A stretch of DNA of 64,000 nucleotides from an uncultured Clostridia bacterium (GCA_944342025.1 CALVMD010000006.1:1-64000); one strand, 5' to 3'. Positions 44,486 to 53,890 are shown, counted from the first letter of the stretch. Notes: generated by a model from the letters alone, not told the origin. A program made the numbers and translations.

Positions 44486-45651
44486 AGATCGACGAAAAGG
44501 GCTTGAAACGCGCGCGGGAACTGTGCGCGCAGGGAAAATACGTCGCTGCAAGAAGGATCTACGCCGAAATCCTGCAAAACGACCCGAAAGACCTGAACGG
44601 GCTTTTGGGCATGATCCGCATTGCGTCTCGAAACTATACGGTATATGACGGGCAGGAGATCGAAAAGGCGATCGCCGCGGCGCGCACCGCCGCGGGCTGG
44701 GTCGGAAAAGTGTCCGACAGGGAGTACGACGATTATGCGGCATACGCCGTCGGCAGGAGGGATGCCTCGGCGAGGCGGGCGGCTTATCTGAAAGCGCACG
44801 CGGGCGAATTTGTCGTAACAGGCGGCGTGCTGAAAGAGTATAAGGGGGTCGGAGGAGAGATCTACATCCCGGACGGGGTAAAAGAGATCGGAGATGAAGT
44901 GTTCAGGTTAAAATATTCGCTGACAAAGGTCATTTTCTCCGACGGGGTGGAAAAAATCGGGTCGTATTCGTTTGCCTTTTGCAGGAAATTGCAAGAGGTG
45001 ACGCTGCCCGAGGGGTTGACCGTATTGGACCAGGGTGCCTTTTCGGGGTGTGTATCTTTGGAGAAGATCAGGCTTCCGCAAACTTTGACGAAGATGGATG
45101 CCTATGCTTTCAAAGACTGTAAAGCGCTTACAGAGATCGAACTCCCCGCTGGCGTCAAAGAAATCGGGCAGGGCGTGTTCGAAAAGTGCAGTCCGCAGTT
45201 ACGGGTGCGAGTCGCCGCCGGGAACGCGTCGTTTTACATCAAGGGGAACTGCCTGATCGGAAAGCAGGACAAAACGCTGTATTGGGCGGGCGATAAATTT
45301 GCGATCCCGTCGGGCGGCGAGGCGGAACGCATCCGCTGCGGCGCATTTACCGGTCGCGAAGACCTGCGCTCGATCGCCATTCCCCCGGGGGTCAAGACGC
45401 TCGACCTGTTCGCTTTTAAAGACTGTATCGCCCTCGAAGAGGTCAGCCTGCCCGAAGGACTGGAAAAGATAGGGGACGAAGGGTTCAGAAATTGCAAAAG
45501 CCTTCGGCGGCTCGTAATCCCTTCGACGGTCAAAGAGGTCGGGCCAGACGCCTTTAAGGGCTGTGAAAGTCTTAAAAGCATCCTTGCTCCGGAAGGGCTG
45601 TCTCTCATACATTGCAACAGGCCCGCAGGATGTTTTGTGTCCCGCAGATAA
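44482..45651 (+). CDS. Cytoplasmic leucine-rich-repeat (LRR_5) protein
   Basis: 389 aa. An N-terminal helical part (about 1-100) looks like a TPR-type repeat (LCAQGKYVAARRIYAEILQ). After residue 110 come BspA-type leucine-rich repeats of 22-24 residues, with repeated motifs such as GVKEIGDEVF, GAFSGCVSLEKI, YAFKDCKALTEIELP and GVKTLDLFAFKDC. No signal peptide is visible. The start overlaps the phoR stop (ATGA), so it is probably co-expressed with the two-component system. No known role; possibly a scaffold for the kinase (inference). Confidence 0.8.
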   Translation: MKIDEKGLKRARELCAQGKYVAARRIYAEILQNDPKDLNGLLGMIRIASRNYTVYDGQEIEKAIAAARTAAGWVGKVSDREYDDYAAYAVGRRDASARRAAYLKAHAGEFVVTGGVLKEYKGVGGEIYIPDGVKEIGDEVFRLKYSLTKVIFSDGVEKIGSYSFAFCRKLQEVTLPEGLTVLDQGAFSGCVSLEKIRLPQTLTKMDAYAFKDCKALTEIELPAGVKEIGQGVFEKCSPQLRVRVAAGNASFYIKGNCLIGKQDKTLYWAGDKFAIPSGGEAERIRCGAFTGREDLRSIAIPPGVKTLDLFAFKDCIALEEVSLPEGLEKIGDEGFRNCKSLRRLVIPSTVKEVGPDAFKGCESLKSILAPEGLSLIHCNRPAGCFVSRR

Positions 45652-45702
45652 GTGCGGGTTAGACTGTCTTTCCGCGCATTGCGCAAAAAACGCAAAAGAT
45701 AA

Positions 45703-45740
45703 GCCCGCCGCGCAAGGTATCCTTGCGCGGCGGGCGTTTT
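45703..45740 (+). terminator. Terminator of the phoPR-LRR operon
   Basis: GCCCGCCGCGCAAGG pairs with CCTTGCGCGGCGGGC around TAT, followed by GTTTTT. It is convergent with trxB, which ends at 45782. Confidence 0.92.
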
Positions 45741-45781
45741 TATGCCGCGGCAAAAATTATTTCAAAGCGATCGGCAGGGGA

Positions 45782-46699
45782 CTAGCCTTCCAGGCTTTCC
45801 AAATACAGCGAGGCGTTCGTCGCGGCGATCGCCCCGTCGGAAACGGCGGTGGAAACCTGCCGCACCGCCTTCGTACGGCAGTCGCCCGCCACAAACACGC
45901 CGGGCGTGCGCGTCTTGCAGCTCTCGTCCGCGATGATGTAGCCCGCCTCGTCCAGATCGGCGACGTTCGCAAACGCCGCGTTGTCGGGCACCTGCCCGAT
46001 CGCCACGAACACCGCGGGGATCTCCTGCCGGCAGAGGTTTCCGTCCTTGTCGGTGTACTCGATGGCTTCCAGCTCGTTTTCGCCGATAAAATCGACGACG
46101 CTCGTGTTCGGGCGCACTTCGACGTTTTCCTTGGCGCGCACCGCCTTTATGAGGTTCGCGTCCCCGAAAAATTTGTCGAACAGGGTATACATGTACACCT
46201 TTTTGCAGTAGCCGGAAAGCAGCAGCGCGTATTGCAGGGCGGTGTTGGCGTCGCCGACCAGCGCCACTTCCCGTCCCTTATAGAACGGCCCGTCGCACAC
46301 GGCGCAGTAGTAAACGCCCTTGCCGATTAAATCCTCGCGCTCGCGCCTGGTTTTCAGGTGCTTGTGTTTCACGCCCGCGGCGATGATCACGCTCCTGCCC
46401 TCATACTGTCCGTATTCGGTATGCACGGCAAAGTCGCCCTCCGCCCGCTTTTCGATGCGGACGGCCCTGTCGATCTCCACCTCCGCGCCCAGCGCGTCGA
46501 TCTGTTCGTACAGATTGTCCGCAAACGCCTCGCCGCTGATCTCTTTGATGGAGGGAAAGTTTTCAAGGCGGGGGGACGTTGCGATCTGCCCGCCCAGGCT
46601 CTCTCCTTCCAGGACCAGTACTTTTTTTCCGTTGCGCAAAGCGTAGAGCGCGGAGGTCATGCCTGCCGCGCCCGCGCCGATGATGATCATGTCGTACAT
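45782..46699 (-). CDS. trxB: Thioredoxin reductase-like flavoprotein
   Basis: 305 aa, FAD/NAD(P)H enzyme that reduces thioredoxin-type proteins. FAD site GAGAAGMTSALYA, redox pair in YYCAVCDGPF, second nucleotide-binding segment (ALVGDANTALQYALLL) and the closing GVFVAGDCR. It begins 2 bp downstream of nrdD, so the two are one operon, and NrdD carries its own redoxin domain, which makes a supply of reducing power for ribonucleotide reduction the obvious role. Confidence 0.94.
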   Translation of the reverse strand: MYDMIIIGAGAAGMTSALYALRNGKKVLVLEGESLGGQIATSPRLENFPSIKEISGEAFADNLYEQIDALGAEVEIDRAVRIEKRAEGDFAVHTEYGQYEGRSVIIAAGVKHKHLKTRREREDLIGKGVYYCAVCDGPFYKGREVALVGDANTALQYALLLSGYCKKVYMYTLFDKFFGDANLIKAVRAKENVEVRPNTSVVDFIGENELEAIEYTDKDGNLCRQEIPAVFVAIGQVPDNAAFANVADLDEAGYIIADESCKTRTPGVFVAGDCRTKAVRQVSTAVSDGAIAATNASLYLESLEG

Positions 46700-46700
46700 A

Positions 46701-49064
46701 TCAGCCGATACTCTCGATGTATTTGCGGATCTCGCTCGCGTTGTCGTACGTCTTGAACCCGTCGCCGTCCGGAACGAGCAGGGAAGGCGCCTTCTTCACG
46801 CCGTATTGGCGCGTCGCCGCCGCGTCCTGTTCGGCGTTGACGATCCTGTACTTGACGCCTGCCTTGTCCAGCATCAGTTTGCTCGTCTTGCAGTTGGGGC
46901 AGCCGTCGCGCGTGAACAGAACGGGGCCGTCCAGCGCGGGCGCCGCCTTATCCGCGCACGCTTCCGCGTGCAGGGCGTGCGAATGTTTGAGTGTGGAGTG
47001 CGAGATGTCGTATACCTTTCTGTCCTTGAACTCCTGCGACTTGCCGTCGTTCCAGTTCTGCACGGGGCGGTAATAGCCGGTTATGCGGCTGTACACTTCC
47101 GTCTTTGCGCCGCAGTGCGGGCAGGTGAACTGTTCGCCTGCAAGATAGCCGTGCTCTTTGCAGATGGAATAGGTGGGCGAAAGGGTATAATAGGGCAGTT
47201 TGTAATTTTCCGCGATCTTTTTCACCAGCGCCGCCGCCGCTTTCCAGTCGGGCAGCTTTTCCCCGAGGAAGGTATGGAACACCGTGCCCGAGGTGTACAG
47301 CGTCTGCAATTCGTCCTGAATATCCAAAGCGTCGAACACGTCTTCGGTATATCCCACGGGCAGGTGCGAGCTGTTCGTATAATAGGGGGTGCCGTTTTCG
47401 TTGGCGGTGATGATGTCGGGGTACTGCTCCTTGTCGTGCTTGGCAAAGCGGTAAGCGGTGGATTCTGCGGGGGTCGCTTCCAGATTGAAAAGATCGCCGT
47501 ACTCTTCCTGATAGTCCGAAAGCCGCTCGCGCATGTGGTTGAGAACGCGCTTTGTGAACTCCTGCGCCTCTTTATGCGTCATGTCTTTGCGGATCCAGCG
47601 CGCGTTGAGCGCCGCCTCGTTCATGCCGACGAGGCCGATCGTCGAAAAGTGGTTGGCAAAGGTGCCGAGGTACCGTTTTGTGTAGGGGTACAGCCCCTCG
47701 TTGAGAAGTTTCGTGATGACGGTGCGCTTGGTGTTGAGCGAGCGCGCCGCGATGTCCATCAGCTTGTTCAGGCGGCGCATGAACTCCTCTTCCGTCTGCG
47801 AAAGGTAAGCGATGCGCGGCATGTTGATGGTCACGACGCCGACCGAGCCCGTCGATTCGCCGCTGCCGAAATATCCGCCCGACTTTTTGCGCAGTTCGCG
47901 AAGGTCGAGGCGCAGGCGGCAGCACATGCTGCGGATGTCGCTCGGTTCCATGTCCGAATTGATGTAGTTGGAAAAATAGGGGGTGCCGTACTTCGAGGTC
48001 ATCTCAAACAGCAACCGGTTGTTTTCGGTGTCCGACCAGTCGAAATTTTTGGTGATGGAATAGGTGGGGATGGGGTACTGGAACCCACGCCCGTTCGCGT
48101 CGCCTTCGATCATGACTTCGATGAACGCCTTGTTCACCATGTCCATCTCTTTCTGGCAGTCTTTGTATTTGAAGTTCTGTTCTTTGCCCCCGACGATCGC
48201 AGGCAATTCCGCAAGGTCGTTCGGCACCACCCAGTCGAGCGTGATGTTGGAAAAAGGCGCCTGCGTGCCCCAGCGGCTGGGGGTGTTCACGCCGTAGATA
48301 AAGCTCTCGATGCACTTTTTGACCTGATCGTAGCTGAGATTATCCGTCTTTACGAAGGGTGCGAGGTAAGTATCGAAAGAGGAGAACGCCTGTGCGCCCG
48401 CCCATTCGTTCTGCATGATGCCGAGGAAGTTGACCATCTGGTTGCAAAGCGTTGCAAGGTGCTTTGCGGGCGCCGACGTGATCTTCCCCGGGATGCCGCC
48501 CAGCCCTTCCTGAATGAGCTGTTTCAGGCTCCACCCCGCGCAGTAGCCCGTCAGCATCGAGAGGTCGTGGATGTGGATGTCCGCGTCGCGGTGGGCGCGG
48601 CCGACCTCTTCGTCGTAGATCTCCGAAAGCCAGTAATTGGCGGTGATGGCGCCGCTGTTGGAGAGGATCAGCCCGCCGACCGAATAGGTGACGGTGGAGT
48701 TTTCCTTCACGCGCCAGTCGGTCGCCTTCACATAGCTGTCCACGAGCTTTTTGTAGTCGAGGACGGTGGATTTCATGTTGCGGATCTTTTCGCGCTGTTT
48801 GCGGTAGAGGATGTAGCACTTGGCAACGTCCGAATACCCCGCCTGGATAAGCACGCTCTCCACGCTGTCCTGAATGTCCTCCACGGCGATCTTTTGGTTT
48901 TTGATCTTGGGTTCGAAATCCGCCGTCACTTTCAGCGCGAGCATGTCGATGATGCTCGGGTGATACTGTTTCGCCTGCGCTTCGAACGCCTTGGTGATCG
49001 CAGCCGAGATCTTTTTTATGTCGAACTCCGATATTTTGCCGTCTCTCTTGATAACTTGGTACAT
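46701..49064 (-). CDS. nrdD: Anaerobic ribonucleotide reductase NrdD with fused redoxin
   Basis: 787 aa class III ribonucleoside-triphosphate reductase. An N-terminal ATP-cone (about 1-95), then the glycyl-radical barrel. Zinc ligands are probably Cys635, His638, Cys648 and Cys651 (CPHC). The glycyl radical residue is probably Gly663 in SRITGYYRP. In most family members this glycine lies close to the C-terminus; here about 124 residues follow, including a redoxin-like domain (about 713-787) with the CPNC pair Cys722-Cys725. Ribosome site AAAGGAGAG. It is followed by trxB and preceded by nrdG. Confidence 0.92.
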   Translation of the reverse strand: MYQVIKRDGKISEFDIKKISAAITKAFEAQAKQYHPSIIDMLALKVTADFEPKIKNQKIAVEDIQDSVESVLIQAGYSDVAKCYILYRKQREKIRNMKSTVLDYKKLVDSYVKATDWRVKENSTVTYSVGGLILSNSGAITANYWLSEIYDEEVGRAHRDADIHIHDLSMLTGYCAGWSLKQLIQEGLGGIPGKITSAPAKHLATLCNQMVNFLGIMQNEWAGAQAFSSFDTYLAPFVKTDNLSYDQVKKCIESFIYGVNTPSRWGTQAPFSNITLDWVVPNDLAELPAIVGGKEQNFKYKDCQKEMDMVNKAFIEVMIEGDANGRGFQYPIPTYSITKNFDWSDTENNRLLFEMTSKYGTPYFSNYINSDMEPSDIRSMCCRLRLDLRELRKKSGGYFGSGESTGSVGVVTINMPRIAYLSQTEEEFMRRLNKLMDIAARSLNTKRTVITKLLNEGLYPYTKRYLGTFANHFSTIGLVGMNEAALNARWIRKDMTHKEAQEFTKRVLNHMRERLSDYQEEYGDLFNLEATPAESTAYRFAKHDKEQYPDIITANENGTPYYTNSSHLPVGYTEDVFDALDIQDELQTLYTSGTVFHTFLGEKLPDWKAAAALVKKIAENYKLPYYTLSPTYSICKEHGYLAGEQFTCPHCGAKTEVYSRITGYYRPVQNWNDGKSQEFKDRKVYDISHSTLKHSHALHAEACADKAAPALDGPVLFTRDGCPNCKTSKLMLDKAGVKYRIVNAEQDAAATRQYGVKKAPSLLVPDGDGFKTYDNASEIRKYIESIG

Positions 49065-49153
49065 AACCTCTCCTTTCCCCGCAAATTGTGGATGATTTCC
49101 TTTGTCGGTAGGCTTTCATTATAGCACCGCCACCCCGCAATGTCAACAGGTTG

Positions 49154-49213
49154 TGCCAAAATCTTGTATAAAAAAATAAAGTTATCCACAATATCTTGTG
49201 TATTGTGGATAAC
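49154..49213. promoter_or_regulatory. NrdR boxes overlapping an inverted DnaA-box pair
   Basis: Two NrdR-like boxes 32 bp apart: a near-consensus CCACAATATCTTGTGT (49186-49201) and a weaker copy (49154-49169). The strong one lies between two perfect DnaA boxes, TTATCCACA (49182-49190) and TGTGGATAA (49204-49212), that form 13-bp inverted arms (49181-49193 and 49201-49213). The block lies about 90-150 bp upstream of the nrdD start. Confidence 0.75.
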
Positions 49214-49308
49214 TCTCGATGTTTCCCGCCGTTTCACGCATGAAAGAGAATCACATATGCGTTTTTTGTATCGCCGCTTTTTGCGCCGCGGGAGGGACCC
49301 GTTTATCG

Positions 49309-49992
49309 TCATTCTCCGCGGATCTTCGCGCTCGGGATATAGGGCAAAAGCAGCCGTTTGAACGCCTCCAGTTCTTCGTCCGCAAAGGGGGTCAGCCCGC
49401 GCCGCAAAACGGCGTCCGAATCGCGGAAGTTCTGCAAAAAGTAGCGTTTGGCCCCTTTCAGCCATTGTCCGATGCGAACCATGTCTTCCCCGCGGTGCAG
49501 TTCCTTTACGACGGTCGTGCGGAATTCGTACTCCGCGCCGCCGTTCATGAGGAATGCGGCGCTCTCCCGTATCTTTTGAAGGTCGACGGGCGCACCCGCC
49601 GTCTTTTCGTACTTTTCGGGAGAGTTTTTGATGTCCATCGCCACAAAGTCGACGAGTTTTGCCTCGGCAAGCGCTTTCAGCCTGTCGGGGAAGGAACCGT
49701 TCGTGTCCAGTTTCACCGCATAGCCCAGCTTTTTGATCTTTTCGAAAAAGGGCGCAATGTCCGCGTGCACGAGCGGTTCGCCGCCCGATACGCACACTCC
49801 GTCCAAAAGCCCCCGCCGCCTTTCGAGGAAAGAGAAAAACTCTTCCTCCGCCATGCCGCATACGCCCGCGTCGAGGATCTCGCCGTTCTGGCAAAAAGGG
49901 CAGCGGAAATTGCACCCGCTCAGAAAGACTGTGCAGGCAACTTTTCCGGGGTAATCCAAAAGAGTGGTTTTCTGCAATCCCGCGATCTTCAT
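49309..49992 (-). CDS. nrdG: Anaerobic ribonucleotide reductase activase NrdG
   Basis: 227 aa radical-SAM enzyme that installs the glycyl radical on NrdD. The 4Fe-4S motif is CNFRCPFC at about 27-34, followed by GGEPL and a GQWLKG-type region. It resembles the NrdG2 subgroup, which accompanies redoxin-linked NrdD enzymes. The ATG lies about 24 bases past a -10 box on the minus strand. About 245 bp, including the regulatory palindrome, separate it from nrdD. Confidence 0.92.
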   Translation of the reverse strand: MKIAGLQKTTLLDYPGKVACTVFLSGCNFRCPFCQNGEILDAGVCGMAEEEFFSFLERRRGLLDGVCVSGGEPLVHADIAPFFEKIKKLGYAVKLDTNGSFPDRLKALAEAKLVDFVAMDIKNSPEKYEKTAGAPVDLQKIRESAAFLMNGGAEYEFRTTVVKELHRGEDMVRIGQWLKGAKRYFLQNFRDSDAVLRRGLTPFADEELEAFKRLLLPYIPSAKIRGE

Positions 49993-50016
49993 CGTTTTTC
50001 CTCCGTGTTCGGGAAC

Positions 50017-50045
50017 ATTATACCCCCTTTCCCTGAAAATGTAAA
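50017..50045 (-). promoter_or_regulatory. Promoter of nrdG
   Basis: On the minus strand -35 TTTACA (50040-50045), 17-bp spacer, -10 TATAAT (50017-50022). Confidence 0.7.
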
Positions 50046-50110
50046 CCGAATACAGGGCGCGATTTGAGGGAAAAAGCCCCCGAATTTTTCATAAAAACAT
50101 CAAAAAAAAC

Positions 50111-50139
50111 GTAACATTTTAACAAACAAATGATATAAT
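50111..50139 (+). promoter_or_regulatory. Promoter of the HtrA-like protease
   Basis: -10 TATAAT (50134-50139) with a weak -35 GTAACA (50111-50116) 17 bp upstream, followed by AAAGGAGG and the ATG at 50169. Confidence 0.55.
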
Positions 50140-50168
50140 GTGCATATAAAAAAGGAGGGCTCGGGAAT

Positions 50169-51623
50169 ATGAAGAAGGCCCGTATCGTGCCGGCGCTTTT
50201 CGCGCTTATTCTTTCTCTCGCGCTCGTGCTTTCGGGCTGTTCGTCCGGGGGCGAGGAGCCGCAGGGGGTATATGTCGTCTCCATCCGGCAGACGGACACG
50301 TCTGAAGAGGCGAACGAATTTACCGTTACTTATTCGGACGGCACCACGTCGACGTTCACCGTGAAAAACGGTCAGGACGGACAGGACGGCAAAGACGCTG
50401 CCGTTTCCGCCGCAGATCTGTATGAAGAGTATAAAAACATCTACGGCGAAGACCTTACATACGACGAGTTCCTGCAAAAATATCTGCAGGCATCGTCCGA
50501 CAATTCGTCCGCGGTCGCGGGGGCGCTCCGCTCTTCGGTGCGCGTATATTCCGAATTCAGGACGACCGAGTATTCCTCCGTCGGTTGGGGCGTGCAGGCG
50601 AACGACGTTACAAGTTATTCCACGGGCGGCGGCGTCGTATGCGAAGTGGGCGAAGAGTATACTTATATCATCACCAATTATCACGTCGTATACAGCACCG
50701 ACGCGAACGAAGACAACGGGTCCGACTTCGGCCGCAGGTTTTACGTCTATCCTTACGGATCCGTCGACGTGCCGGCCGATACGGGACAGAAAGACGAAGA
50801 CGGTTACGAGATCCTCGAATACGGAGAAAGCGCCATCGAATGCACGTATGTGGGCGGGGCGGCGTCTTTGGACATCGCGGTCCTGCGCGCGGAAACGGCA
50901 GACGTTCTCGCCGTCAACGAAGATATTTGCGCCGTGACCTATGCGGACGGTTACAGTGTGGGCGAAACGGCGATCGCCATCGGCAATCCCGAAGGCGAGG
51001 GCATCAGCGTGACCGAAGGCATCGTCAGCGTGGACAGCGAGTATATCTCCCTTCAGACGGACGGCACCGTCCGCCGCCACCGTTCCATGCGCATCGATTC
51101 GGCACTGTACCACGGCAATTCGGGCGGCGGCCTGTTCAATACGTCGGGCGAGCTGATCGGCATCACCAATGCGGGCGACGAAGAGGATCAGAACATCAAC
51201 TACGCCATCCCCGTGTCCGTGGTGCGCGGCGCGGCGGAAAACATCATCGCGTACGACAAAGACGGCGACGATTCGACGGCCGGCGTCTATCGTCCCACTC
51301 TGGGTGTCACCGTGAACATCGAGAGCAGCAAATATGTATACGATGAAGAATCCGGCACCGGTTCGATTCTGGAGACGGTCGTCGTGAGCGAGATCGCCGA
51401 AAGTTCGATCGGTTCGCAGATGGGCCTTGCGGCGGGGGACGTGCTGGTCTCGTTCGTCGTCAACGGCACGGCGTATTCCGTGTCCCGCTCTTTCGAGGTC
51501 AACGACCTTCTCCTCACCGTCCGCGCGGGAGACGCGGTGTCTTTCACGGTCGAACGCGACGGCGAGACCGTCGAATGCACGGCGTATACTTTGACTGCCT
51601 CCGATTTTTCGGCAGTGGAATGA
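50169..51623 (+). CDS. HtrA/DegP-like serine protease lipoprotein
   Basis: 484 aa. Lipobox at LVLSGCSS (Cys about 24). A spacer with the segment NGQDGQDGKDA precedes the trypsin-like domain: His in IITNYHVV, Asp in ASLDIAVL and Ser in YHGNSGGGLF form the triad. A PDZ-like domain occupies about residues 365-470 (AESSIGSQMGLAAGDVLVSF). Such proteases remove or refold damaged extracytoplasmic proteins. Anchoring by lipid rather than a transmembrane helix is less usual for this family. Confidence 0.9.
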   Translation: MKKARIVPALFALILSLALVLSGCSSGGEEPQGVYVVSIRQTDTSEEANEFTVTYSDGTTSTFTVKNGQDGQDGKDAAVSAADLYEEYKNIYGEDLTYDEFLQKYLQASSDNSSAVAGALRSSVRVYSEFRTTEYSSVGWGVQANDVTSYSTGGGVVCEVGEEYTYIITNYHVVYSTDANEDNGSDFGRRFYVYPYGSVDVPADTGQKDEDGYEILEYGESAIECTYVGGAASLDIAVLRAETADVLAVNEDICAVTYADGYSVGETAIAIGNPEGEGISVTEGIVSVDSEYISLQTDGTVRRHRSMRIDSALYHGNSGGGLFNTSGELIGITNAGDEEDQNINYAIPVSVVRGAAENIIAYDKDGDDSTAGVYRPTLGVTVNIESSKYVYDEESGTGSILETVVVSEIAESSIGSQMGLAAGDVLVSFVVNGTAYSVSRSFEVNDLLLTVRAGDAVSFTVERDGETVECTAYTLTASDFSAVE

Positions 51624-51647
51624 TTTTGATAAACAGATGACGATATA

Positions 51648-51675
51648 GAGGGGCGGTCGAAAAGACCGCCCCGCT
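51648..51675. terminator. Weak hairpin between convergent genes
   Basis: GGGGCGGTC (51650-51658) pairs with GACCGCCCC (51664-51672). It has only a short T stretch downstream; it separates the protease gene from convergent hppA. Confidence 0.55.
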
Positions 51676-51690
51676 TTGTGTACTTTCGGG

Positions 51691-53769
51691 TCAGACGATC
51701 GCCACGGCCAGGATGACCTGGGCGAAGACGATCGCGACGACGGAGATGAGCTTGATGAGGATGTTGATGGAGGGGCCGGACGTGTCTTTGAACGGATCGC
51801 CCACCGTGTCGCCGATGACGGCGGCCTTGTGCGCATCGCTGCCCTTTCCTCCGAAAAATCCGCTTTCCACGTACTTTTTCGCGTTGTCCCACGCGCCGCC
51901 GCTCGTGGACATGGTGACGGCGAGCAGAAAGCCCGTCACGCTCGAGCCGAGCAAAAGTCCCATCACCCCGTTTACGCCGAGGAAAAACCCGACGATGAGC
52001 GGCGAGACGACGGCAAGGACCGAGGGCAGGATCATCTGTTTTTGCGCCGAGCGGGCGCAGATGCTCACGCACCGCCTGTAATCGGGTTCGGATTTGCCCG
52101 CGAGGATGCCGGGATCGGCCGCAAACTGGCGGCGCACTTCGAGCACGACGCGCTGTGCGCTTTTTCCCACCGAAGACATGGTGAGCGCGGAGAAGAGAAA
52201 GGGGAGCATCGCGCCGACGAACACGCCGACGAGCACGACGGGGCTTGTGATCTCCAGCGCGAACGAATAATCGGGCGCGAGGCTCTGCACCTGCACATAA
52301 AAGGAGGAGAGCAGTGCCAGCGCCGTGAGCATTGCGGAGCCGATGGCAAACCCTTTGCCCGTCGCGGCGGTCGTGTTTCCGAGCGAATCGAGCGCGTCGG
52401 TGCGCTCGCGCACCTTTTCGTCCATGCCTGCCATCTGCGCGATGCCGCCCGCGTTGTCCGCCACGGGGCCGTACGCGTCGGTGGACAGGGTGATCCCGAG
52501 AGTGGAGAGCATCCCCACGGCCGCAACGCCGATGCCGAACATGCCCATGTTCCCGCCGCCGAGGATAAAGTAAGAGCCGAGCACCGCCGCCGCGATGACG
52601 AGCACGGGCGCGAGCGTGGAGAGCATGCCGAGCGCCAGCCCGTTGATGATGACCGGCCCCGCCCCGCTCTCGGACGATGCCGCCAGCTTTTTGGTCGGGC
52701 GGTAATGATCGCTCGTGAAAAATTCGGTAAAGAACCCGATCAGCACCCCCGCCGCCAGCCCGATGACGACGGGCAGGATGACGAGTGCGTTTTCGGGCGA
52801 GACCAGCCAGATGAACAGGGCGGAAACGCCCGCCGTCGCCGCGGCGGCAAACCACGTCCCCGTGCGCAGGGCGCGCAGCAGGCCTTTCTGTCCTGCGCCC
52901 TCTTTGGTGCGCACGAGGAAACTGCCGACGATGGAAAACACGATGCCGATCGCCGCGATGCCGAGCGGGATGAGCGCACCGATGTATTCCAGTCCCGCCG
53001 CCACGCCGAGCGCCATCGCCGAGAGGATGGACCCGACGTACGATTCGTACAAGTCGGCGCCCATGCCCGCAACGTCGCCCACGTTGTCGCCCACGTTGTC
53101 CGCGATGACGGCGGGGTTTCTCGCGTCGTCTTCGGGGATATTCTCTTCCACTTTTCCGACGAGGTCGGCCCCGACGTCGGCCGCTTTCGTAAAGATGCCC
53201 CCGCCCACGCGCGCGAACAGTGCCATAGACGACGCGCCCATGCCGAAGGTGATCATATTCTGCGCGATGAACTGCGCTTCGGTCAGCGCCGTCTCCGCGA
53301 TCCCGTAAAACCCTTTGAGTACGAAATACCAGAGCGAGAGGTCCAAAAGCCCCAGTCCCACGACGACGAGCCCCATCACACTCCCCGCAGAAAAGGCGGC
53401 GCGCAGCCCCTTGTTCAGGCTGCTCTCGCACGCCGTGGCGGTGCGCGCGTTGGCTGCGGTTGCGATCTTCATGCCGAAAAATCCCGAAAGGCCGGAAAAG
53501 ATCCCGCCCGTCAGAAAGGCGAAGGGCATAAAGGGCGACACCAGCCCTGCAAGGGCGAGCGCACCCAAGAGGACGAACATGCACCCGAAAAACACCGCCA
53601 CGACGGTGTACTGCCTCTTTAAAAAGGCATTCGCGCCCTTGCGTATGACGGCGGCAATGCCCGAAGCCTTTTCGTTTTCGGGCATTTTCAGCACCCGTCT
53701 TGCCGTAAAAAGGGCAAACAGGAGCGCCGCCACCGCGGCGCAGGGCGCGATGAGAACGACATATTTCAT
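51691..53769 (-). CDS. hppA: Membrane-bound ion-pumping pyrophosphatase
   Basis: 692 aa from the ATG at 53769, about 16 membrane helices. The pyrophosphate site carries DVGADLVGKVEENIPEDDARNPAVIADNVGDNVGD-type Asp pairs (only partly quoted in families). GNTTAATGKGFAIGSA has Ala, not Lys, at the key position, which marks the K+-dependent class. It couples hydrolysis of pyrophosphate to H+ or Na+ export; ion choice cannot be set from this alone. Energy conservation of this kind suits an anaerobe. Transcribed left, against the arm's trend. Confidence 0.94.
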   Translation of the reverse strand: MKYVVLIAPCAAVAALLFALFTARRVLKMPENEKASGIAAVIRKGANAFLKRQYTVVAVFFGCMFVLLGALALAGLVSPFMPFAFLTGGIFSGLSGFFGMKIATAANARTATACESSLNKGLRAAFSAGSVMGLVVVGLGLLDLSLWYFVLKGFYGIAETALTEAQFIAQNMITFGMGASSMALFARVGGGIFTKAADVGADLVGKVEENIPEDDARNPAVIADNVGDNVGDVAGMGADLYESYVGSILSAMALGVAAGLEYIGALIPLGIAAIGIVFSIVGSFLVRTKEGAGQKGLLRALRTGTWFAAAATAGVSALFIWLVSPENALVILPVVIGLAAGVLIGFFTEFFTSDHYRPTKKLAASSESGAGPVIINGLALGMLSTLAPVLVIAAAVLGSYFILGGGNMGMFGIGVAAVGMLSTLGITLSTDAYGPVADNAGGIAQMAGMDEKVRERTDALDSLGNTTAATGKGFAIGSAMLTALALLSSFYVQVQSLAPDYSFALEITSPVVLVGVFVGAMLPFLFSALTMSSVGKSAQRVVLEVRRQFAADPGILAGKSEPDYRRCVSICARSAQKQMILPSVLAVVSPLIVGFFLGVNGVMGLLLGSSVTGFLLAVTMSTSGGAWDNAKKYVESGFFGGKGSDAHKAAVIGDTVGDPFKDTSGPSINILIKLISVVAIVFAQVILAVAIV

Positions 53770-53890
53770 TTTTCCCCCTTCAAAAGCGGCAAACGCGCGG
53801 GCGAACGCCGCTTTTTTTTCATAATACCACGAAAAACCGCCGCGGTCAAGCCTTGCGGAAAAATAGCCGGAGCCGTGCGGCGGGATTTTC

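Noticed and set aside
46659..49124. A long rightward open frame opposite nrdD (about 820 codons)
   Set aside because: It is the mirror of a real gene in GC-rich DNA, is rich in Arg and Val with no family motifs, and nrdD on the other strand is certain. The same applies to most long antisense frames here.
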